NCBI GenBank assembly: GCA_964467615.1
Contig: CAYXRK010000078.1
Span: 1 to 21,357 of the forward strand
DNA length: 21,357 bases
DNA from: CAYXRK01 sp964467615
GTDB taxonomy: Bacteria > Hydrogenedentota > Hydrogenedentia > Hydrogenedentales > GCA-2746185
Direction of reading: 5' to 3'
The translations under genes and the position numbers were made by a program. Positions 1 through 6,669 of the stretch are shown here, in pieces; the first letter of the stretch is position 1; every line of letters begins with the position of its first letter. A model generated the notes under the pieces. The model saw only the letters and a list, made by a program, of their open reading frames with translations, did no database searches and was not told where the DNA came from.

Positions 1-234
1 GCGTTTATTCGCGACGGTGAGGTCGAACAGATCCCCACGGCGATAGCCGACGGCGAGGAAGACGGCATGCAGTCGTTCAACATGAGCCTCGCGGCGCTGG
101 TAAAACAGGGGCTCGTCTCCCAGGAAGCCGCGGAACTCGCTTCGGACAACCCCGAAGAACTGCTAATGAACCTTCAGGGCATTTTCATCAGCCGTGGACG
201 CGGCGGGATTCTAAAGAAGCCGCATAGGACGTGA
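1..234 (+). CDS. PilT/PilU-family type IV pilus retraction ATPase, C-terminal end (5' truncated by window)
   Basis: The open frame enters from the left edge and stops at TGA 232-234, giving the last 77 residues. The stretch reading IRDGEVEQIPTAI, then GMQSFNMSLAALVKQGLVS and ASDNPEELLMNLQGI matches the end of twitching-motility ATPases: a conserved 'I..GK..QIP' turn, a 'GMQT.D..L..L...G.I' helix and a final 'A..P..L' helix. PilT-type proteins are cytoplasmic hexameric ATPases that depolymerise type IV pili. The Walker A and B motifs lie outside the window, so PilT cannot be separated from PilU here. The gene is followed by a toxin-antitoxin locus 36 bases downstream, which is probably a separate transcription unit. 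Confidence 0.75.
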   Translation, partial: AFIRDGEVEQIPTAIADGEEDGMQSFNMSLAALVKQGLVSQEAAELASDNPEELLMNLQGIFISRGRGGILKKPHRT

Positions 235-243
235 GGCATGGGT

Positions 244-262
244 GGTATAGATTTGGTATAGA
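244..262 (+). repeat. Direct repeat GGTATAGA x2 upstream of the BrnT-type locus
   Basis: GGTATAGA occurs at 244-251 and again at 255-262, with an 11-base period (one helical turn), ending 8 bases before the toxin start codon. Ribbon-helix-helix antitoxins commonly bind short repeats with about this spacing, so this is a plausible autoregulatory operator. The second copy also contains a TAGAAT -10-like hexamer (259-264), but no good -35 is visible. Confidence 0.35.
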
Positions 263-270
263 ATGTATGT

Positions 271-540
271 ATGTTGTTCGAGTATGATCACCGAAAGAGC
301 CAGTCTAACAAGGCGAAGCACGGAATCGACTTTGAAGAAGCACAGATGCTTTGGAAGGACGACAACATCGTGTAAGTGCCGATTCGGTCTCCCGGTGAGC
401 AGCGGTATCTGGTTATTGGAAAGATCGACCACAAAGGTTGGAGTGCGATTATCACGTACCGCGAGGAACGGATAAGGATCATTTCCGTGCGGCGATCCAG
501 ACAGGACGAGGTCGTAATCTATGAAGGCCGACGAAATTGA
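271..540 (+). pseudogene. brnT: BrnT-family toxin, interrupted by an in-frame TAA
   Basis: Reading from ATG 271 gives an 89-residue BrnT-like protein: MLFEYDHRKSQSNKAKHGI, then DFEEAQMLWKDDNIV, a TAA stop at 373-375 (codon 35), then VPIRSPGEQRYLVIGKIDHK and finally an 'ERIRIISVRRSR' block, ending at TGA 538-540. The FE.D..K...N..KHG start and the RIRIIS.RR end are the BrnT hallmarks; intact members are ribonuclease toxins of about 90 residues. The frame is open on both sides of the stop, and family members usually have E or another polar residue there, so a single substitution such as GAA to TAA explains it. No good ribosome binding site is seen. Downstream restart at GTG 376 would lack the N-terminal half. 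The 3' end overlaps the antitoxin gene by 20 bases. Confidence 0.8.
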
Positions 541-799
541 ACGCAAATTCGAGCGCGGCGAAAGCATTGTCCAGCATTTGGACCTTGAGAACGCGCGGCG
601 TCCCAATCTTGAATTGCGCCGCGTGAACGTCGATTTCCCGGTCTGGATGATCAACGCGCTCGACCGTGAATCCGAACGGCTTGGCGTGCCGCGGCAATCG
701 CTCATCAAAGTACTGATTGCCGAGCATTTGGACAAACGCGCGGAGAAACCTTCCACGGCCCGCCGATCGACGAAGAAGAAAATCGCGCGGTCGGCGTAA
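521..799 (+). CDS. CopG/ribbon-helix-helix antitoxin paired with BrnT
   Basis: A 92-residue protein starting at ATG 521, inside the last codons of the broken brnT. Residues about 27-45 (PNLELRRVNVDFPVWMINAL) form the N-terminal beta strand and first helix of a ribbon-helix-helix DNA-binding fold, followed by DRESERLGVPRQSLIKVLIAEHL as the second helix. This 'RR.NVDFP.WM...LD.E..RLGV.RQS.IK' pattern is typical of the CopG-type antitoxins encoded next to BrnT toxins. The antitoxin would bind the toxin and repress the shared promoter. The tail is rich in K/R and T/S. It appears intact although its toxin is not, so it is either a relic or kept as a DNA-binding regulator. Confidence 0.8.
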   Translation: MKADEIERKFERGESIVQHLDLENARRPNLELRRVNVDFPVWMINALDRESERLGVPRQSLIKVLIAEHLDKRAEKPSTARRSTKKKIARSA

Positions 800-811
800 C
801 GGCGGATTCGA

Positions 812-1738
812 TTATCGCCTCGCGGCCTTTAGCGCGGTGCTGATTTTGGTGAGCGCGTCGTTCATGGCCACGCGCGTAGCTTGGCCGAGGCTGCTCGCTG
901 CCATCTCGCCGCCGCCGGACGATACACCGAGCATGCTGAAGTCGCTGCCGGCGGCTATGGTCGTGAAAGAACCCTGGCAGGCGAAAGAGCCGCCGGGGGC
1001 GACACGAGCGATGCGACCGTCGATCACGCGCAGGTCCATGCCGACCATCCCGGTGCGCTTGAGTTTTTCGTTCTTGTATTCGGGGCCCAGCACGGCGACG
1101 CCCGCGCCGACCGCGGTGACCGTACGGTTGCCCGTGACAGCGCCCACGAGCGCCGCGCCGAGACCAAGTTTGCGTGAATTGAAGCCTTTGCCGCTGGTCT
1201 CCATTTCGGCCGTCTCCATGAATTCCGTGATGGTTCCGCGGATCACAAATGGGCCGATTTCGCCGGGCTGCATTTTGGCGGTGTAGGTGCCGTCGCCCAC
1301 CTTCTGCACAGCGTCGGGCTCGATGATGGCGAGGTTCGCCCAGCCGGACAGCGCGGTCGTCAATTGTTTCGCGATGCCATTGCCTATCGAGGGGCCAGCG
1401 GAGGCGGACCACGTCGTGCGGAGGTTTCCGTCCTCGTCGGCCGTATACACTTCACCGCCGCTCGCGACGCTGCCCGCGGGCGCGCCCTGGCCGCCACCGG
1501 AGGTCTGGCCGGAGGCGGAATAGTCGAAAGGCTCGACGACGACGACGAACGTCGGGAGGTTCGGGTCGTAGGGAATCGTTACGGATTCGACCTGTGTCGA
1601 GACTGGGGCGGTGGCGGTCGCCTGTGCGTCTTCCTTATCGATACGCTGTTTCTTTTTGGCCTCGGCGTCGAACGATACTCCGAAGGTCAGAGCAAGACCG
1701 GCGAGAACGGCCAGGGAAAACGATCTCGATGCGTGCAT
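812..1738 (-). CDS. CsgG/HfaB-like exported protein
   Basis: A 308-residue protein with a clear signal peptide (MHASRSFSLAVLAGLALTFG, probable cut after DAEA near residue 27). The region around residues 55-72 gives the first strand of the fold (TIPYDPNLPTFVVVVEPFDY), residues 118-142 give a helix and strand with the 'L.TAL....N..IIE' pattern, 163-172 reads GPFVIRGTIT, 231-242 reads MVGMDLRVIDGR, and 283-302 ends with SSLGQATRVAMNDALTKIS. This order matches CsgG-family proteins, which form outer-membrane secretion channels or act as periplasmic assembly lipoproteins. There is no lipobox cysteine, and a Gly/Ala-rich hydrophobic stretch at 191-218 could be the membrane-inserting part. AGGAGG lies 8 bases before the ATG. 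It is monocistronic and converges on the antitoxin gene. No curli genes are nearby, so the substrate is unknown. Confidence 0.6.
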   Translation of the reverse strand: MHASRSFSLAVLAGLALTFGVSFDAEAKKKQRIDKEDAQATATAPVSTQVESVTIPYDPNLPTFVVVVEPFDYSASGQTSGGGQGAPAGSVASGGEVYTADEDGNLRTTWSASAGPSIGNGIAKQLTTALSGWANLAIIEPDAVQKVGDGTYTAKMQPGEIGPFVIRGTITEFMETAEMETSGKGFNSRKLGLGAALVGAVTGNRTVTAVGAGVAVLGPEYKNEKLKRTGMVGMDLRVIDGRIARVAPGGSFACQGSFTTIAAGSDFSMLGVSSGGGEMAASSLGQATRVAMNDALTKISTALKAARR

Positions 1739-1775
1739 GGGTATTGCCTCCTAGTCAGTGTGGATTGAGTCACTC

Positions 1776-1803
1776 ATTATGCGGGTTGCACCGCGCAGAT
1801 CAA
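1776..1803 (-). promoter_or_regulatory. Candidate sigma-70 promoter for the CsgG-like gene
   Basis: On the minus strand TTGATC (1803-1798) and CATAAT (1781-1776) are separated by 16 bases, upstream of the ATG at 1738. The 11-base palindrome TGAGTCACTCA (1766-1776) sits at the expected transcription start and could be a small operator. Match to consensus is 4/6 and 5/6; untested. Confidence 0.4.
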
Positions 1804-1820
1804 AATTGAATTCTACACGT

Positions 1821-2774
1821 TTACTTCCGATCGGAAAGATAGTTCGCCTCGACCGTCTTCACCAACCTCGTGAGCGCGTCGTTGACAGGCGTCCGAACGC
1901 CCGTCTCCGCGCCGTATCGGCAAATGGCGCCGTTCAGCGCGTCGATCTCCGTGCGGCGTTTGCGGCGGAAATCCTCCCGCATGCTCGCGTAGTGTTGGGC
2001 AGTGGGGGGGAGGAGGCCGGCAAAGAAGTGGCGCAGGTACGCCTCGGCGGTATCGGGTTCGAGGGCGATGCCCTTGGCCCGCGCAACGTCATACAACTCG
2101 CGCACGGCGGCCTCGAGAATCGCCCGCGATTCGGACCGCTCGCCCACGACGCCATACGGCACATCGAGCAGCGCGGACAGCGGGTTCAGCGCGCAGTTGT
2201 ACGCGACCTTCGCCCAGAGCACCTTGCGGATGTCGCCGGTGTACACGGTAGGCGCGCCGGCATTGTCCATCGCGCGCACGATGTCGTGGACCCGCTCCGT
2301 CGGTGTCGCTTCGTGGTACGTGCCAATCGCCGTCGGGCTCGCGATGACCGTAACGTCCACGCGGCCCGGCTCGGGTATCCACGCGCCGTAGATCGCGCGT
2401 GCGCCGATGGTGCGTGGCCAGCCCACATATTCGGCGACGATCTCGGCGTTGCCCAGCCCGTTCTGATAGGAGAGCACAAGCGTATCGTCATCGAGCAGCG
2501 GCGCGATAGTCTCGGCCGCAGCCCGCGTGTCGTACGACTTCACCGAAATGATGATGACGTCGAACTCGCCCGCGCGCAGTCCGGATGCATCCGTCCTCGT
2601 GGCGATTCCAGTGACGTGGTGCTGGCCCCAGATGCCGGTGATGCGCAAACCGCCGCGCGCGATGGCGTCCATGTGCGCGGCCCGACCGACCAGCGTGACC
2701 GCATGGCCGGCCTTGGCCATGAGGCCGCCGACCACGCTGCCCAGCGCGCCCGCACCCATGACGAGCATCCGCAC
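1821..2774 (-). CDS. panE: Ketopantoate reductase-like protein (2-dehydropantoate 2-reductase, ApbA/PanE family)
   Basis: A 317-residue NADPH-dependent reductase. Residues 5-17 hold the dinucleotide-binding GAGALGSVVGG motif, residues 77-81 read SVKSYD and 103-106 read YQNG, both typical of the N-terminal Rossmann domain. The C-terminal helical domain has LWAKVAYNCALNPLSAL (187-202; K189 and N193 correspond to catalytic and substrate-binding positions) and SMRED...RRTEIDALNG (264-282; E276 matches the conserved glutamate). The family reduces ketopantoate to pantoate in pantothenate/CoA synthesis; relatives act on other 2-oxo acids. The start GTG 2774 is chosen because AGGAGG lies 6 bases upstream. 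It follows the MFS gene after 30 bases, so the two are probably co-transcribed. That pairing suggests a possible catabolic 2-oxo acid role, so panE is given with caution. Confidence 0.85.
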   Translation of the reverse strand: MRMLVMGAGALGSVVGGLMAKAGHAVTLVGRAAHMDAIARGGLRITGIWGQHHVTGIATRTDASGLRAGEFDVIIISVKSYDTRAAAETIAPLLDDDTLVLSYQNGLGNAEIVAEYVGWPRTIGARAIYGAWIPEPGRVDVTVIASPTAIGTYHEATPTERVHDIVRAMDNAGAPTVYTGDIRKVLWAKVAYNCALNPLSALLDVPYGVVGERSESRAILEAAVRELYDVARAKGIALEPDTAEAYLRHFFAGLLPPTAQHYASMREDFRRKRRTEIDALNGAICRYGAETGVRTPVNDALTRLVKTVEANYLSDRK

Positions 2775-2804
2775 GGTGCGCCTCCTGGCCGAGACTTATG
2801 CGGG

Positions 2805-4364
2805 CTAAGCAGTCTTGTCGTCGATATCGAGCGCCTTGTAGCCGCCAATCGATCGGAAATAAAAGATCAGGCCGATGTAGCAAACCAGCATGATGACCGG
2901 GAGCACGGCGACGGTACGCAACGCGCCCTTGCGCGCATGGTTCGACACGTCGGCGAGCACCTGTTTGTCCTCTTCCCCGGCGGTGCCGACCTTGTCCTGA
3001 TCGAGCGGGCGGTACTCGCCGAAAACGCTGTTGCGCTCTTCGCCGATATACTTGGCGTGCAGTTGCGTCGAGTTCTCTTTGTCGTAGTCGTCGAGCTCGC
3101 GGCCGATTGAGGTGTCCTGAACGAAGCCCAGGAAGACCGACCCGACGATGCCCACGCTCAGCATCCCGACGCCCGCGATGGTGTTGATGGTCATCGCGCC
3201 GCCCTTGGGGAACCGCTCCGCGACCACGCCGAGCATCGTCGGCCAGAAGAACGCCTTGCCGAATCCGTAAAGCGTCGCGGCAACGAGAATGAGCGCGCCC
3301 GCGGAAACCGAGAGAAGCGTCAGACCGCAGGCCGCGACGGCCGCGCAGGTAGCCAAGAGGCCTAGCGGCGAAAGGGCGTGTACGATCGGCCCCGCCATAA
3401 ACCGCAGCACCATCATGATGAACGAGGTGTAGACGAGCAGCCAACCCGCCTGCATACCCAACTTGTTCATCTCCGTTTCCATGAGCGGAGTAATCCAACT
3501 GTCGGTACCCAATTCGGTCGTCGCGAGCGGAATCATCACGAGCAATAGGAAGATAAACAGCGGACGCCCAAATGATCTAACGTAGAACGCGAACACGGCC
3601 ACGACGGCGGCAATCATGAGCACGTTAAGTAGCGGAATGTTGCCGATGGGGAGCGTCCCGAAACTGGCGAAATTGAATACGCGCCCGACCTCGAACGTCA
3701 TCAGCGCGACGATGATTAGCGCGCCGATGATGCCAACTTCGCGCAGCATCGTTTGATACGACACGCCCGCCGCCACGCGCTCATGTACCGGGAACTTGCG
3801 GCCAAACATCATGATGCCGTAGGCCACGGTCGGCACAAATACCAGCCCGACTTTCCACTGCCAGTCCGCCTCGGGTCCGAGCGCCAATGCAATCACGCCG
3901 CCGACGACCAACCCGCCCGGCCAGCCCGCGTGCAGCGCGTTCAGCCAGCGGGTCTTGTCCTTCGTAAACATCGTCGCGACGACCGGGTTAATGACTGCCT
4001 CGACCGCGCCGTTACCCAGCGTCATGATGAACGTGCCTACGTACAGCATGTTGTAACCGTTCGCGAAGATCGTGATAACTCCCGCGAGCATATGGCAAAC
4101 GAACGCGAACGCCATGACGCGCCCATATCCGATCTTGTCGATTACGAGACTGAACAGGACGATGCTTATCGCGAAAGGCCAAAGGCCGACGCCGAGAATC
4201 TCGCCCTTCTGGGTTTCGGAGAGATTAAACTCCGCCCCCAGATCGTTGATGATCAACGTGCGGATGATGAAGCCGAACGCCGTTGCGATGAGGGCAACAA
4301 AGCAAGCCGAGAACAAAAACTTGTTCTCCGGCGATTGCGCCGAATTTGCACCTTGCGTGGTCAT
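2805..4364 (-). CDS. Major facilitator superfamily transporter
   Basis: A 519-residue polytopic inner-membrane protein with about 12 predicted helices. The first helix lies near residues 16-36, and the loop between helices 2 and 3 carries the MFS motif A pattern (VIDKIGYGRV, residues 74-83). Residues 106-130 hold a glycine-rich helix with GNGAVEAVINP, and 145-162 read HAGWPGGLVVGGVIALAL, both reminiscent of sugar or nucleoside symporters of the FucP/NHS type. A hydrophilic segment of roughly 60 residues, starting around FVQDTSIGRELDDYDKE and ending at SNHARKGALR, separates the last two helices; this is longer than usual. GGAGG lies 7 bases before ATG 4364. The substrate cannot be named; co-transcription with a 2-oxo acid reductase hints at a sugar-acid or related compound. 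Confidence 0.85.
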   Translation of the reverse strand: MTTQGANSAQSPENKFLFSACFVALIATAFGFIIRTLIINDLGAEFNLSETQKGEILGVGLWPFAISIVLFSLVIDKIGYGRVMAFAFVCHMLAGVITIFANGYNMLYVGTFIMTLGNGAVEAVINPVVATMFTKDKTRWLNALHAGWPGGLVVGGVIALALGPEADWQWKVGLVFVPTVAYGIMMFGRKFPVHERVAAGVSYQTMLREVGIIGALIIVALMTFEVGRVFNFASFGTLPIGNIPLLNVLMIAAVVAVFAFYVRSFGRPLFIFLLLVMIPLATTELGTDSWITPLMETEMNKLGMQAGWLLVYTSFIMMVLRFMAGPIVHALSPLGLLATCAAVAACGLTLLSVSAGALILVAATLYGFGKAFFWPTMLGVVAERFPKGGAMTINTIAGVGMLSVGIVGSVFLGFVQDTSIGRELDDYDKENSTQLHAKYIGEERNSVFGEYRPLDQDKVGTAGEEDKQVLADVSNHARKGALRTVAVLPVIMLVCYIGLIFYFRSIGGYKALDIDDKTA

Positions 4365-4412
4365 GCGAATTCCTCCGTCCCGTTCCGCAGCTTGCTCAAA
4401 AAAAGCCGCGTG

Positions 4413-4441
4413 ATACTACTGCCCTCCCACGACAGGGTCAA
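4413..4441 (-). promoter_or_regulatory. Sigma-70-type promoter for the MFS-panE operon
   Basis: On the minus strand TTGACC (4441-4436) and TAGTAT (4418-4413) are separated by exactly 17 bases, followed by a leader of about 40 bases to the ATG at 4364. The hexamers match consensus at 5/6 and 4/6. Confidence 0.5.
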
Positions 4442-4581
4442 GGCATTCAGAAACCGTGAGCGCCGATCAACGGAATCCTCGTGCCTTGCAACCTCGTTCA
4501 TCGCCAAACGGTGATTTCCCGATCCTTTGCTAACGGGAATCTAATTGGCGACTTCGACGAAATGACGGGCCAGATAAAAAC

Positions 4582-4611
4582 TTGACAGATATGAACAATC
4601 TATACTAAACT
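4582..4611 (+). promoter_or_regulatory. Candidate promoter for the small membrane protein
   Basis: A perfect TTGACA at 4582-4587 is followed after 18 bases by TAAACT (4606-4611). A better-looking TATACT at 4601-4606 is only 13 bases away, too close for normal sigma-70 use. The predicted leader to the ATG at 4723 is about 105 bases and has two possible stems (GTACG...CGTAC and ACACG...CGTGT between 4627 and 4676). The remainder of the 358-base interval 4365-4722 holds only the opposing MFS promoter. Confidence 0.45.
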
Positions 4612-4722
4612 GCGCTCACGGAGTTGGTACGGGGGACGTTCGCGGCTCGTACACGGACGAAGCGTACTCCTCGTGTGGCATCTACAAGGCGCTGACTAAG
4701 CGCGAAACGGAAGGGAAAAGAC

Positions 4723-4863
4723 ATGTTGGATTTGAACTCGATTCTTGACCTTGTGCTCGGACTGCTCTTCACCATTGGGAACACGTTCCTCAGCACGGTG
4801 ACGACTGTTCTTGGCTGGTTCGGCATCACTTTGCCGAACATCCCAATTCTGCCGGGTATCTAA
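4723..4863 (+). CDS. Small hydrophobic protein, 46 residues, probably a membrane peptide
   Basis: ATG 4723 to TAA 4861-4863, with an AAGGGA ribosome binding site about 6 bases before the start. The protein begins MLDLNSILDLVLGLLFTIGN, has one long hydrophobic stretch (about residues 7-34), and ends in an unusual proline-rich hydrophobic tail, FGITLPNIPILPGI. It has almost no charge apart from two aspartates near the N terminus and no basic residue at all, so topology rules do not predict its orientation. It is flanked by its own promoter candidate and a perfect hairpin 57 bases downstream, which supports a real single-gene unit. I do not recognise a family. It could be a small regulatory membrane peptide, a holin-like or type I toxin-like peptide, or a chance frame; the promoter, ribosome site and hairpin together favour expression. 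Confidence 0.6.
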   Translation: MLDLNSILDLVLGLLFTIGNTFLSTVTTVLGWFGITLPNIPILPGI

Positions 4864-4920
4864 GCACGCAGCCGTTAACTCGGCCAACAGATTCACCCAA
4901 GCCTTTGGTTCGGCATTGTC

Positions 4921-4950
4921 GCCGGAGCGCGCGTAGTCGTGCGCTCCGGC
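4921..4950 (+). terminator. Hairpin, probable intrinsic terminator after the small protein gene
   Basis: GCCGGAGCGC (4921-4930) and GCGCTCCGGC (4941-4950) are perfect 10-base complementary arms around a 10-base loop, followed by GTATTTGTGTT, which is U-rich but broken. It can serve the upstream small gene and, read from the other strand, the decayed TetR gene ending at 4972. Confidence 0.6.
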
Positions 4951-4971
4951 GTATTTGTGTTCAGCGCCAAC

Positions 4972-5303
4972 TCACCCCAGTTCGCGTGTGTACGAATTGA
5001 CGTCGCTCTTGAGATGCCGCTCGAGTTCTTCAATCACCGGGGGTGGTGCAGTGGATCCTCGAACATCGAATAGTCCAAAAGCACGCGGCCCATTGCGCAC
5101 ATCACACGCGCTACTCGGTTCGGAAAAAACTGATAGATCGAACCTACCGAAACCCCCGCGCGCTTGGCGATGTGATTTGTCTTGACCGCTTCATACCCCT
5201 GTTCGACGAGAAGCCGCGCCGCCGCGTCGAGAATGCGATCAACGCGTTCCCTGCCGCGGTCCTGCGTTGGCAGTCTTCGCGGTTCGATGCATCGCTCGGT
5301 CAT
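4972..5303 (-). pseudogene. TetR-family regulator, shortened and frameshifted
   Basis: Starting at ATG 5303, the frame encodes a standard TetR DNA-binding domain: RILDAAARLLVEQGYEAV (helix 1), then TNHIAKRAGVSVGSIYQFF (helix-turn-helix). Instead of the usual 120-150 residue ligand domain there are only about 25 further residues before TGA (5036-5034). A C5 run at about 5036-5040 lies just before this stop; adding one C would continue the frame into VIEELERHLKSDVNSYTREL and a stop at 4974-4972, which looks like a genuine TetR C-terminal helix. So there seem to be two lesions: an internal deletion that fused the HTH to the end of the protein, and a one-base shift. Even repaired the product is only about 110 residues. 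It could have regulated the adjacent DoxX-like gene. No good ribosome site is seen. Confidence 0.6.
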
Positions 5304-5453
5304 GCTATAGTTTCGACTGCTGTCTGCGCCGATGGTAAAGTCCAAACGTCATTCTAGGCACGGTCGACCAGCGGACCAAGGGCCGGTTGCCTCAAAGCCC
5401 TGAATTTGAAACTGGTTGAATAATTCCAGCCGAGTAACCATCGTGAAGTAGTC

Positions 5454-5492
5454 GATGACGATGACGAGTGACGATGACGAGTGACGAGTGAC
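5454..5492 (+). repeat. Short tandem repeat, GATGACGAGTGAC units
   Basis: GATGACGAGTGAC occurs twice head to tail (5460-5472, 5473-5485), preceded by a partial GATGAC (5454-5459) and followed by a partial GAGTGAC (5486-5492). It lies in the 222-base interval between the TetR remnant and the DoxX-like gene, about 33 bases before that gene's ATG. It looks like replication slippage; a regulatory role through promoter spacing is possible but not shown. Confidence 0.8.
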
Positions 5493-5525
5493 GAAATTAT
5501 CGTCCAGGACGCGAGGGTACGGAAC

Positions 5526-5912
5526 ATGCAAAACGAGACTACGAGTAAAGCGGACGGTGGCCGGCGCAAGGCCGGTACCATTCTTTCCGGGCTGTTGGGC
5601 CTGGCGCTCGCCGCATCAGCCGGCCTCAAGCTCAGCGGCAGTGAAACGATGGTTGCGGCGTTCGAGAAGTGGAACCTGGGCGACATGCGGGTCACCATCG
5701 GGGTGCTCGAAATCGCCGGCGCCGCCCTCTACGTATTTCCCAAGACCGCTTCCCTCGGCGTTCTCGTGCTGAGTTCATACTTCGGCGGCGCAATCGTGGC
5801 GCACATGAGCCACGGAGAACTCTACGTTGTCCCGGCAATCTTGTTGGGGCTCGTTTGGATCGCGCAGTACCTTCGCCGGCCCGAAATGCTCGCCAGCCTC
5901 TTCGACTCGTGA
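5526..5912 (+). CDS. DoxX-like integral membrane protein
   Basis: A 128-residue protein with about four helices (near residues 17-34, 54-71, 74-93 and 100-116). The pattern 'ILSGLLGLALAASAGLKLSG' followed by FEKW, IGVLEIAGAALYVFPKTASLG and GAIVAHMSHGE matches small DoxX/DoxX_2 family proteins, whose members are linked to quinone or thiosulfate metabolism or have no known role. The start ATG 5526 has GAGGG (5513-5517) 8 bases upstream; an earlier GTG at 5481 lies inside the tandem repeat and would add 15 hydrophilic residues without a ribosome site. The glycosyltransferase gene follows after 32 bases and may be co-transcribed. Confidence 0.7.
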   Translation: MQNETTSKADGGRRKAGTILSGLLGLALAASAGLKLSGSETMVAAFEKWNLGDMRVTIGVLEIAGAALYVFPKTASLGVLVLSSYFGGAIVAHMSHGELYVVPAILLGLVWIAQYLRRPEMLASLFDS

Positions 5913-5944
5913 TACCGCGCCGCTGAATTGATCTATCATCCGTG

Positions 5945-6664
5945 ATGGAAAAACCCAGACTTTCCATCGTCCTTCCGTGTTTCAACGAGGAAAAGCGCGT
6001 CGGTCACACCATCAATTCTTTCAAGTCGTACCTCGACAAACAAGATTACACGTCGGAAATAATCGTTGTCGACGACGCCAGTACCGACGCGACCGCCCAG
6101 TTGGTCCGCGACCAATTCCCAGACGTGATGGTCCTCGCGCACTATCCTAATCGCGGTAAGGGGTACTCCGCGCGCGAGGGGTACACGGCCTCCCGCGGCG
6201 CCTACCTCTTGTTCTCTGACGCCGACGGCTCAACCCCAATCGACGAGTTGGAAAAGTTCTGGCCGAAGATCGAGCAAGGCGCGGACTTCGTCATCGGTTC
6301 GCGCGCGCTGCCTGGGGCCCGCATAGACGTCCGGCAGCCTTGGTACCGAGAGAATATGGGGCGCACCTACAATCTCCTACTGCGGCTGCTCGGTCTGACA
6401 CGCTTTCCCGATACCCAATGCGGATTCAAACTTCTCAGCCGGCGCGCGTGCGAGGTCATCATGCCACGCCAGACCCGAGACGGGTTCGGCGCCGACATCG
6501 AGTGGCTGTGTATTGCGCGCATTCACAATTTGCGCGTCGAGCAAGTCCCGGTGCGTTGGGTCAACTCACCCGATTCTCGCGTACACGCGCTCTTCGATTC
6601 CGCGGAAATGATCCGAGAAGCGCTCGCCGTCCGCTGGAATTATTCGGTCGGCAGATACAAATAA
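5945..6664 (+). CDS. Family 2 glycosyltransferase, dolichyl-phosphate beta-glucosyltransferase-like
   Basis: A 239-residue GT-A glycosyltransferase. Residues 7-15 read SIVLPCFNE, 40-46 read IVVDDAS (nucleotide-sugar binding aspartates), 67-76 hold YPNRGKGYSA, 91-95 carry the metal-binding SDADG motif, and 118-120 give GSR. QCGFKL (158-163) and the acidic DIEW (184-187) match the acceptor side of the ALG5/DPM1-like group, which transfers sugar from UDP-glucose or GDP-mannose to a polyprenyl phosphate. There are no membrane helices, unlike eukaryotic ALG5, so it probably works peripherally at the inner membrane. ATG 5945 is preferred over GTG 5942; the ribosome site is weak, consistent with coupling to the upstream gene. 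It converges on the GNAT gene with a 5-base gap. The acceptor is inferred only. Confidence 0.85.
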   Translation: MEKPRLSIVLPCFNEEKRVGHTINSFKSYLDKQDYTSEIIVVDDASTDATAQLVRDQFPDVMVLAHYPNRGKGYSAREGYTASRGAYLLFSDADGSTPIDELEKFWPKIEQGADFVIGSRALPGARIDVRQPWYRENMGRTYNLLLRLLGLTRFPDTQCGFKLLSRRACEVIMPRQTRDGFGADIEWLCIARIHNLRVEQVPVRWVNSPDSRVHALFDSAEMIREALAVRWNYSVGRYK

Positions 6665-6669
6665 CGCCA

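Noticed and set aside
373..375. Recoding of TAA in brnT as a sense codon.
   Set aside because: TAA ends other good genes in this window (for example dinB and the glycosyltransferase gene), so no altered genetic code is suggested.
1758..3110. A 450-codon plus-strand open frame opposite the panE and MFS genes.
   Set aside because: It is rich in R, A, D and H with no domain pattern, and lies antisense to two well-recognised genes; a GC-rich shadow frame.
2488..3498. A 336-codon minus-strand frame overlapping MFS and panE in another frame.
   Set aside because: No motifs; explained by codon bias in the two real genes.
5481..5525. Longer start (GTG 5481) for the DoxX-like protein.
   Set aside because: It sits inside the tandem repeat with no ribosome site; ATG 5526 has GAGGG at good distance.
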